The notes under the pieces were generated by a model. It saw nothing but the letters and a program-made list of their open reading frames with translations. It did no database searches and was not told the origin of the DNA. From CAYSHJ01 sp964589725 (GTDB lineage Bacteria; Planctomycetota; Planctomycetia; Planctomycetales; Planctomycetaceae), in the NCBI GenBank assembly GCA_964589725.1, contig CAZPUJ010000175.1, positions 1 to 19,299 of the forward strand: a stretch of 19,299 bases of DNA. The letters are read 5' to 3'. Every line of letters starts with the position of its first letter. The stretch's first letter is position 1. Position numbers and translations under genes: made by a program. Below are positions 13,663 to 19,299 of the stretch, one piece after another.

Positions 13663-16248
13663 ATGGAACAGAGGTCAACGACGGCGCGCCGAATGACGAC
13701 GACGCCTCTTAAAACGGCCGCACGCGTGTTGAGCTTGGGCACCTTGGTGGTGGCCTCGTTCGCCGCGTGGGGCATCGGCATGCAAGTCTTCTCGCGGCGC
13801 GAGTCGGCGAGCGGTCCCGTGACGGCTGCGGTTGAAAGTCATGACGGCGGAAAACGCGATGCCGTCCCGAAGGAGTCTCCACGGCCATCTCGTTCCGCAG
13901 CGTCGGACAGGACGGCGGCCGACAAAACCAAAGTGATGACGGCGCGCGAGACGCGTCCAACAGCGGACATCGCGGACGCCCAGATCTTGGCAAAGACCTT
14001 GAAGCAGACTTCGCAGCCGCGCATTCAGCCGGAGGTCGGCCGACTGCCAACTCCGGACGAACAACGGTCGAAGGTCGAATCGATCACTTCCGAACGCTTT
14101 ATTTCGTCAGACCCATTCGCCGCTGATCCGTTGGCGGATCGGACTCTTAAAGTCTCTCAGCAAGCGTCCCGAACCGGCAACGAAACGAAAACGACGCTGG
14201 AGCTTCCAACGACGTCGGCAACCGGCTCGCGCGAGACGTCGCGTATCACCTCTCGTCTGTCTTCGATGCAGCGCCAACTCAATGAACTCGCGCAAGTTCA
14301 GGAACTCGCGCAAGATCAGATCGAACGACAGGCCGACGAATTGGAGCAAGCGACTCAACTGCTGCAACAACTCCATCGGCAAAAGCAGTTGGACCAGATG
14401 CAAAAGCAATTGAAAGAAGTTCGGGACGCTCGGCAAAAGGACGTCCAGAAACCATTGGATCCGACTGACACGAAGCGTCGCACACCGGGCGATGAACCCG
14501 ATCTGGCAGCAGAAGAAGACACCAAACCTCATTCATCCAAAAAGCCCAGCTTGCTGCGAGCCGAGCCGGTCGAAGGACATCCCGAGAAATTCTCGATTCA
14601 GTTTCAAGACGCCGAAATCGGCGAAGTGTTGGCCATGCTGTGCCAACTGTCGGGCTTGAACATCCTGGTTGGACCCGGCGTCACAGGTAAAGTTCCAACC
14701 GCGAACTTGCAGGATGTCTCCGCCGAACAAGCGTTGGACGCGATCACCAAGTCGGCTGGGTTCATCTACGAACGCGAGGGACAGTTTGTGTTTGTCTCGA
14801 CATCCCAGGACGCACTGCAGCGCAAGCAGTCCGCGCGAAAAACCGTCACGAGGATCTTTCAGCCGCGGTACGTCGCCGTCAAAGATCTGCAGGCCTTGAT
14901 CACGCCGCTGCTCACCAAGCCAGGGGGATTGATCGCCGTTACCAGTCCCGCGGAATTTGGTCTCGAACAATCGCGAACGAAAGTCGGCGGCGATAGTTTG
15001 TCTCAGACAGATGCCCTCGTGGTCGTCGATTTTCCCGAGGTTCTGGAACGGATCGAACAAGTCGTCACCGAGATCGATGTGCCGCCTTCACAGGTTGTGA
15101 TCGAGGCCATGATCCTCAGTGTCAAGCTGACCGACTCGATGAAGATGGGCGTCAACTTCGCGCTGCTCAACCGAACGACCCGACAACCGGCCACCAGCGA
15201 CAACGGTTCGATCATCAACTCGACTCCCGGCTTCCCCGGTCCCGGCAAGACCTCGATTCCGCCGGCGGCGGGTGAGTTTCTTGCCCAGACAGCCGGTCTG
15301 AAGTACGGCTTCATTCAAGGAGACATCTCCGGTTTCATCGACGCGCTGGAGACACTCACCGACACCAGCGTCGTGGCGGCTCCCAGTTTGCGAGTGTTTA
15401 ATAAGCAGCGTGCGGAATTGATCATCGGCGAACGGCTGGGCTACAAGACCAGCACATTCAACGGTACGCAGACGATCGAAAACATCAATTTCCTGGAAGT
15501 CGGCACCAAGCTGCTGCTGCGTCCGTGGGTGGCTCAAGACGGACTCGTCCGCATGGAGATCCACCCGGAGCGCTCGGACGGCCAAGTCACCGATGGGCTG
15601 CCGTCGTCGCGCACAACCGAGGTCACATCCAACGTCGTAGTCCGCGACGGCACGACGATCGTCATCGGCGGCTTTATCGAAGAGCAGGCCAATCAGTCAC
15701 AGTTTCGAATCCCCAGTCTGGGTGCGTTGCCGGTGGTCGGCAATCTGTTCAAGAGCAAGGCCAGCGACTCGACGCGGACTGAGTTGATCGTGTTGATTAC
15801 TCCGCGCGTCGTACCCGCCCTGGATGCCGAGTATGAGGGAAGTGTCCTACAAGGCGAGAACGAGCGACGTCACGAAGAATTCCGCAATCGCCAATCGTCG
15901 ATCAACTGCCGCAGCTTGTCGCAGATCGAATACGAGAAAGCCGCGCGAGACTTCGAGGAAGGGCACCTGAGTCGAGCGAAGTGTCACATCGAGGAATCGT
16001 TGCGGCACAATCGCAACGACGTGCAGGCCCTGTGCTTGAGGAATACGATCGACGCCTGCAACACCGAGCGAAGCGGCTGGTTCCGTTGGCCCGTTAACTT
16101 CTGCCGAAAACCTGCGGAACAATACCACCGCGTTGGGTCCGAGTTTTCCGTCTTGGTAGAACCGCTCGATTTTCAAGACTCACCGCCGTGCATGCCGCCC
16201 AATGTCTGGCCACCGATGGTGCCGCCGCTGCCCGCGGAACAGCCCTAG
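13663..16248 (+). CDS. Secretin (GspD/PilQ/RcpA superfamily) with coiled-coil N-region and C-terminal extension
   Basis: 861 residues. Secretins form large gated rings in the outer membrane for type II/III secretion or type IV pili. An N-terminal hydrophobic segment (about 23-43) is a signal or anchor. A low-complexity linker and a Gln-rich coiled coil follow (about 195-258). A short secretin/TonB N-domain (FSIQFQDAEIGEVLAMLCQL, 310-375) and an N1-like domain (RIFQPRYVAVKDLQALI to about 475) precede the secretin core, with SVVAAPSLRVFNKQRAELII at 569-588, VGTKLLLRPWV at 613-623, VVRDGTTIVIGGFIEE at 658-673 and RTELIVLITPRVV at 705-717. An extension of 144 residues follows, including a TPR-like helix pair (about 755-795) and a Pro-rich end. 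The start is uncertain: the ATG at 13693 is an alternative and neither has a good ribosome site. Confidence 0.9.
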   Translation: MEQRSTTARRMTTTPLKTAARVLSLGTLVVASFAAWGIGMQVFSRRESASGPVTAAVESHDGGKRDAVPKESPRPSRSAASDRTAADKTKVMTARETRPTADIADAQILAKTLKQTSQPRIQPEVGRLPTPDEQRSKVESITSERFISSDPFAADPLADRTLKVSQQASRTGNETKTTLELPTTSATGSRETSRITSRLSSMQRQLNELAQVQELAQDQIERQADELEQATQLLQQLHRQKQLDQMQKQLKEVRDARQKDVQKPLDPTDTKRRTPGDEPDLAAEEDTKPHSSKKPSLLRAEPVEGHPEKFSIQFQDAEIGEVLAMLCQLSGLNILVGPGVTGKVPTANLQDVSAEQALDAITKSAGFIYEREGQFVFVSTSQDALQRKQSARKTVTRIFQPRYVAVKDLQALITPLLTKPGGLIAVTSPAEFGLEQSRTKVGGDSLSQTDALVVVDFPEVLERIEQVVTEIDVPPSQVVIEAMILSVKLTDSMKMGVNFALLNRTTRQPATSDNGSIINSTPGFPGPGKTSIPPAAGEFLAQTAGLKYGFIQGDISGFIDALETLTDTSVVAAPSLRVFNKQRAELIIGERLGYKTSTFNGTQTIENINFLEVGTKLLLRPWVAQDGLVRMEIHPERSDGQVTDGLPSSRTTEVTSNVVVRDGTTIVIGGFIEEQANQSQFRIPSLGALPVVGNLFKSKASDSTRTELIVLITPRVVPALDAEYEGSVLQGENERRHEEFRNRQSSINCRSLSQIEYEKAARDFEEGHLSRAKCHIEESLRHNRNDVQALCLRNTIDACNTERSGWFRWPVNFCRKPAEQYHRVGSEFSVLVEPLDFQDSPPCMPPNVWPPMVPPLPAEQP

Positions 16249-16413
16249 CCGACGCCTCTGCCCGCGGGTACGCTCGATGAAACTGCTGCGGCTTGGTGGG
16301 CAGTCGATTCGGCAACATGTCGACCACCCGCCCATTCGTCGTGAAGATGTGGTCTCCCGTGCTGTGCCGAGCGCCGGCGATCGAAACCACTTTCGGCTCC
16401 GCGTCTGAGCGAA

Positions 16414-16430
16414 TGCGGGCTTTGCCCGCA
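16414..16430. repeat. Short perfect hairpin
   Basis: TGCGGGC, a TTT loop and GCCCGCA form a 7-bp perfect stem in the 247-bp gap between the secretin gene and the enolase-superfamily gene. No U-run follows. The rest of that gap shows no gene. Confidence 0.45.
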
Positions 16431-16495
16431 ACGAATGGAATCGCAGCGAGTCGCCCCATCTCCCGAAGACATGACCACAGGCACTGGAGTCCCGT

Positions 16496-17620
16496 ATGCG
16501 AATCGACCGTATCGAACTGTTCCACGTGGCGATGCCGTTGATTTATCCGTGGCGAACGGCGTACGGCGAGGATGCCACGATTCATTCCGTCTTGTGTCGC
16601 TTGGCCTGCGGCTCCGTTGAGGCTTGGGGTGAGAGTTCTCCGTTAGCTGCTCCGTGCTACAGCCCGGAATGGGCCGGCGGAATTTTCGCCACGTGCCGCG
16701 ATTGGCTCGCTCCGCAAATCGTGGGGCAAGACATCGGTTCAGGGGCCGACCTGCAACAGCGATTGGCGATCTTCAAGGGGAATTCCTTCGCGAAGGCGAT
16801 CCTCGACACGGCTTGGTGGGCGCTTTCCAGCAAACTCGCGAATCGGCCGTTGCACGAATTGCTGGGAGCGACTCGCAACGAGGTTCCCGTCGGCGCCGAC
16901 TTCGGCGTGATGGACAGCGTCGACGAACTACTGACCGGTGTCGGTCAAGCGATCGAAGCGGGCTTTCCACGTATCAAATTGAAGTTTCGACCAGGTTGGG
17001 ATCTGCCAATGCTCCGCGCGGTGCGGCGTCAGCATCCCACGCATCCGATCCACATCGACTGCAACAGTGGCTATCGGCTCAGCGATTTGGCGTTGTTTCA
17101 GCAAGCTGATGAGTTGGATTTGGCGATGTACGAACAACCGTTGCCGCACGACGATCTCGTCGATCACGCGGACCTGCAACGGCAGGTGCAGACGCCCGTC
17201 TGTCTCGACGAAAGTGTCTACAACGTACGGCAGGCGGAACTCGCGATCCGACTGAAGAGCTGTCGTTTCGTGAACATCAAGCCAGGGCGCGTTGGTGGGC
17301 TGACGAACGCGATCGCGATTCATGATCTCTGCCGCACCGCGAGCATTCCCTGCTGGGTCGGCGGCATGTTGGAGAGCGCGGTCGGCGCGGGCCTGTGCGT
17401 CGCCTTGGCGATGCTCGACAACTTCACGTATCCGGCCGACATCTTTCCCAGCAGCCGCTTCTATCACGAAGACCTCGGCGACCCGCCGATCGAACTGATC
17501 CGGCTGCCGAATGGCACTCCCGGCGTCCGCGCTCCGCGACGTTTGCCCGAGCCGCATCCCGAGCGACTACGAATGCTCACCGTGCAATCGGCGGTCCTTT
17601 CGAAGTCGGACAGCGTGTGA
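16496..17620 (+). CDS. Enolase-superfamily enzyme (MenC / N-acylamino acid racemase / MLE subgroup)
   Basis: 374 residues with a complete muconate-lactonising-enzyme subgroup active site: the KxK pair Lys161/Lys163 (RIKLKF), metal ligands Asp188 (IHIDCNSGY), Glu213 (AMYEQPL) and Asp238 (VCLDESV), the opposite base Lys262 (VNIKPGRVGG) and the barrel-end motif WVGGMLESAVG at 287-297. This layout matches type-2 o-succinylbenzoate synthases and N-succinylamino acid racemases, which cannot be told apart by motif alone. The N-terminal capping domain (1-125) is intact. The nearby mqnE shows the cell makes menaquinone by the futalosine route, which does not use o-succinylbenzoate; a racemase or other cycloisomerase role is therefore at least as likely as MenC. 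The gene appears monocistronic. Confidence 0.88.
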   Translation: MRIDRIELFHVAMPLIYPWRTAYGEDATIHSVLCRLACGSVEAWGESSPLAAPCYSPEWAGGIFATCRDWLAPQIVGQDIGSGADLQQRLAIFKGNSFAKAILDTAWWALSSKLANRPLHELLGATRNEVPVGADFGVMDSVDELLTGVGQAIEAGFPRIKLKFRPGWDLPMLRAVRRQHPTHPIHIDCNSGYRLSDLALFQQADELDLAMYEQPLPHDDLVDHADLQRQVQTPVCLDESVYNVRQAELAIRLKSCRFVNIKPGRVGGLTNAIAIHDLCRTASIPCWVGGMLESAVGAGLCVALAMLDNFTYPADIFPSSRFYHEDLGDPPIELIRLPNGTPGVRAPRRLPEPHPERLRMLTVQSAVLSKSDSV

Positions 17621-17849
17621 GCAGCCGCTTCTATCGCGGGCTGTCCCAGAGGGTTGTGGCCTCAACACTAAAGCAACGTGCGGAAAGCGACAAGTTTCTG
17701 CTTTGATGAGACGGATCCAATTGGACTCTCGTTGAAATGGGGCTAGGTTTCTAATAGCAATGCGACAGCTTTGAGAGTGATCACTAATGACAATCGTCGC
17801 ATCAATTCAGCGGGCCAGTGGCGCGACGGCGAACACTTGCCAAACGAGG

Positions 17850-17998
17850 AATTCGGAGAGCCACCGAATTTCTGATGGCGGTCAGCTTGTTGCTCCGACC
17901 GCCAGGCTAATCCCGCAACTTCGAGGCCTCCGTTTGAGAGAGCGGAGGAATCGGGCCGTGGGAATCAGGAACCATCCGAGCCTGAGAGAGCTTGGAAA
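17850..17998 (+). promoter_or_regulatory. Structured 5' leader of flp copy 1
   Basis: Two hairpins (AATTCGG/CCGAATT at 17850-17870; TGGCGGTC/GACCGCCA at 17876-17904) are followed by GAGAGAGC at 17936-17943 and a 22-nt block (CGAGCCTGAGAGAGCTTGG and on) at 17977-17998, ending 35 nt before the pilin ATG. The same arrangement recurs before the second pilin. The 17621-18033 gap has no gene; 17621-17849 shows nothing else. Confidence 0.55.
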
Positions 17999-18033
17999 CA
18001 ACTGCCACACTCGCAGAATGAAAGAGAGATACC

Positions 18034-18195
18034 ATGAACCTCATCAAGAAATTCCTCACGTCGGAAGATGGCCCGACCGCCGTTGAGTACGCCGTCATGC
18101 TGGCGCTGATAATCGTGGTCTGCATCGGCACGATCACCGCGATCGGCACGAAGATGAACGGCACGTTCGACGCCGCCAAGACGGCATTGCCGTAA
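18034..18195 (+). CDS. flp: Flp-type pilin, copy 1
   Basis: 53 residues, a type IVb (Flp/Fap) prepilin, the major subunit of Tad pili. A short basic leader (MNLIKKFLTSEDG) precedes the processing motif G-PTAV-EY, with cleavage expected after Gly13, Glu18 as the conserved Glu5 and Tyr19 next to it. The hydrophobic assembly helix runs over about 20-38 (AVMLALIIVVCIGTITAIG), then a short polar tail ending in KTALP. The mature subunit would be 40 residues. AAAGAGAGA, ending six bases before the ATG, serves as ribosome site. It is followed by its own terminator and differs from the downstream copy only at residues 9 and 27. Confidence 0.93.
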   Translation: MNLIKKFLTSEDGPTAVEYAVMLALIIVVCIGTITAIGTKMNGTFDAAKTALP

Positions 18196-18236
18196 GGCGA
18201 AGCGGGTTGCCCCGCAAGTATCGGTGCTTGACCACG

Positions 18237-18280
18237 AACCGTCTCGTCGGAGCCATTCCGGCGAGACGGTTCTTATTTTT
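18237..18280 (+). terminator. Rho-independent terminator after flp copy 1
   Basis: AACCGTCTCGTCGG at 18237-18250 pairs with CCGGCGAGACGGTT at 18258-18271 (one G-U), followed by CTTATTTTT. It lies 41 bases after the pilin stop, so copy 1 is probably transcribed as a single short, abundant mRNA. Confidence 0.8.
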
Positions 18281-18462
18281 GATGCAGACTCGATTCTCCC
18301 AGCTATGCCGATTCTGCGTGGTGCCCGTCGTAAAAAGTCACCGACATAATTTTTCTCAAGTCCCCAATTTGACTCCGTTCGTACCTGACTTACCTTTGTG
18401 GTGACAACGCTGAACGCAGCAACCACGCGGGTGATCACCAAAGATTTCTGCTGCGAACAGTT

Positions 18463-18657
18463 CAGTGGGCGAGTGATCCTATGCGATCACCGACCACTGG
18501 GAAACTCGGGGGCCTCCGAGTTTGCGTTGTGATGGCCAGTCTGCACGCAGACTGCCATCTCGGTCCCGCACGTCCGAAAAGCAGCCGGTGAGAGAGCTGG
18601 TTGAATCGTCGGATGGTCAGGACACAGGCACGAATCGAGCCTGAGAGAACTCGGAAA
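18463..18657 (+). promoter_or_regulatory. Structured 5' leader of flp copy 2
   Basis: Three hairpins follow one another: CAGTGG/CCACTG enclosing GTGATC/GATCAC (18463-18499), AAACTCGG/CCGAGTTT (18502-18523) and GATGGC-AGTCT/AGACT-GCCATC (18531-18559). GAGAGAGC lies at 18590-18597 and the 22-nt block at 18636-18657 matches 17977-17998 at 19 positions. In the 18196-18695 gap, 18281-18462 shows no gene or clear element. Confidence 0.55.
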
Positions 18658-18695
18658 TCCCTTTTCAAAATCATCAAAGAGAAAGAGAGATTGTC

Positions 18696-18857
<162 letters not shown>

Positions 18858-18894
18858 GGTGACGGGGGTGATCCCCCGCCAAGATACGCTTCCG

Positions 18895-18934
18895 CCGACC
18901 GTCTCGTCAGGATGTCCCTGGCGAGACGGCTCGG
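18895..18934 (+). terminator. Terminator-like hairpin after flp copy 2
   Basis: CCGTCTCGTCAGG at 18899-18911 pairs with CCTGGCGAGACGG at 18917-18929, with outer bases CCGA/TCGG extending the stem. It is the homologue of the copy 1 terminator, but the following tract (TCGTTTATT) is a poorer U-run, so read-through into the downstream pilus genes is plausible. Confidence 0.65.
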
Positions 18935-18958
18935 TCGTTTATTGCGAAGGCTTTGAAC

Positions 18959-19072
18959 ATGTTTCCCTTTTGTTTGGATATCGAACTCTCGCATTTGCAC
19001 GAGCTGTTGATGACGACTTTCGTCGCCGTGACCTCCGCAGTCAGTTGGTTCTGGTTGGGCGGTCGGGCTTAG
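18959..19072 (+). CDS. Possible 37-residue membrane peptide
   Basis: A small ORF between the second pilin and the prepilin peptidase, with GAAGG eight bases before its ATG. It starts MFPFCLDIELSHLHELL and has one hydrophobic stretch near TTFVAVTSAVSWFWLGG. I do not recognise a family. It could be a real minor Tad component or chance; codon use and the ribosome site favour it only slightly. Confidence 0.35.
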   Translation: MFPFCLDIELSHLHELLMTTFVAVTSAVSWFWLGGRA

Positions 19073-19194
19073 GACGTGTGATTGCCACGCCGTCGGATTC
19101 GCGCGGCAGGGTCTCTTCTGACGATCGTGCATTCGCCGGAGAGAATGTCAGTTTTTCCCCTCGAATCGAACATCACTGGAAAGGCCCATTGATC

Positions 19195-19299
19195 ATGGAA
19201 TGGCAAGAACTTCTGCTGAATCACTGGCATGTGAAACTGGTCACGGTCGTACTGATCGTGGCCGCTTACATTGATGGCAAGCAACTCCGCGTCCCGAAC
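19195..19299 (+). CDS. CpaA/TadV-type prepilin peptidase (5' part)
   Basis: The first 35 residues, running off the window end. A short lumenal N-terminus precedes a membrane helix (KLVTVVLIVAAYI) and the motif D-G-K-Q-L-R-V-P-N at 27-35, whose Asp27 is the first catalytic aspartate of A24-family prepilin peptidases. This enzyme removes the leader of Flp prepilins at G-PTAV-EY, so its place after two flp genes fits a Tad locus. GGAAAGG lies about nine bases before the ATG. Confidence 0.85.
   Translation, partial: MEWQELLLNHWHVKLVTVVLIVAAYIDGKQLRVPN

Noticed and set aside
16928..17557. 209-codon minus-strand ORF
   Set aside because: Antisense to the enolase-superfamily gene, which has a complete active site.
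17876..17895. Sigma54 promoter (GG-N10-GC) before flp copy 1
   Set aside because: The spacing fits once, but flanking bases are poor, the site lies in a hairpin, and the second flp copy has no equivalent.
17977..17998. TPP riboswitch-like CTGAGA in the flp leaders
   Set aside because: The other conserved TPP aptamer parts (ACC...CCTGATCTGG and the closing stem) are absent.
18368..18395. TTGACT...TACCTT promoter before flp copy 2
   Set aside because: The -10 match is only three of six and nothing equivalent is present before copy 1.

Overview
The window reads like a chromosomal stretch of a planctomycete (Planctomycetota). This is an inference from moderately high GC, the futalosine-pathway enzyme MqnE, many lineage-restricted hypothetical proteins, abundant intergenic palindromes and degenerate ATGACGAA tracts, and a Flp/Tad pilus locus. 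No rRNA, tRNA, CRISPR array, transposase or integrase was recognised.

Layout. 1-3557 (minus): truncated NAD-type isocitrate dehydrogenase, an amidohydrolase, a secreted alpha/beta hydrolase and a polytopic membrane protein; the last two overlap by ATGA. 3558-3966: repeat-rich divergent spacer built around a 56-bp palindrome. 3967-4917 (plus): a NagB-like sugar-phosphate isomerase paralogue lacking a catalytic Asp, followed by a second long inverted repeat. 5094-9505 (minus): a five-gene operon with the signature of thiazole/oxazole-modified microcin (TOMM) biosynthesis. Its genes, in transcription order, are a membrane-anchored SRPBCC protein, a 115-residue membrane protein with a CCCCTCCC block, a SagC-like leader-binding protein, a YcaO cyclodehydratase and a SagB-like azoline dehydrogenase. 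The first four genes are chained by 4-nt ATGA overlaps. 9663-10535 (plus): secreted beta-sandwich-like protein. 10711-11933: two small toxin-antitoxin-like loci that collide tail to tail. 11930-13081 (minus): MqnE. 13082-13662: spacer with a good promoter and a strong terminator that could define a roughly 110-nt RNA. 13663-16248 (plus): secretin with a coiled-coil N-terminal region and a C-terminal extension. 16496-17620 (plus): enolase-superfamily MenC/N-acylamino-acid-racemase-like enzyme. 17621-19299 (plus): two nearly identical Flp pilin genes, each with a structured leader and its own terminator hairpin, then a tiny membrane ORF and the start of a CpaA/TadV prepilin peptidase.

How the genes work together. 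The TOMM-like cassette is the most notable system. It holds leader recognition (C), ATP-dependent cyclisation (YcaO/D) and FMN-dependent oxidation to azoles (B). The only Cys-rich candidate substrate in the window is encoded inside the same overlapping operon, but it is a membrane protein rather than a short classical precursor. No dedicated exporter or leader protease is present in the window. At the right end, the pilins, prepilin peptidase and possibly the secretin point to a Tad-type pilus whose major subunit gene has been duplicated together with its regulatory leader.
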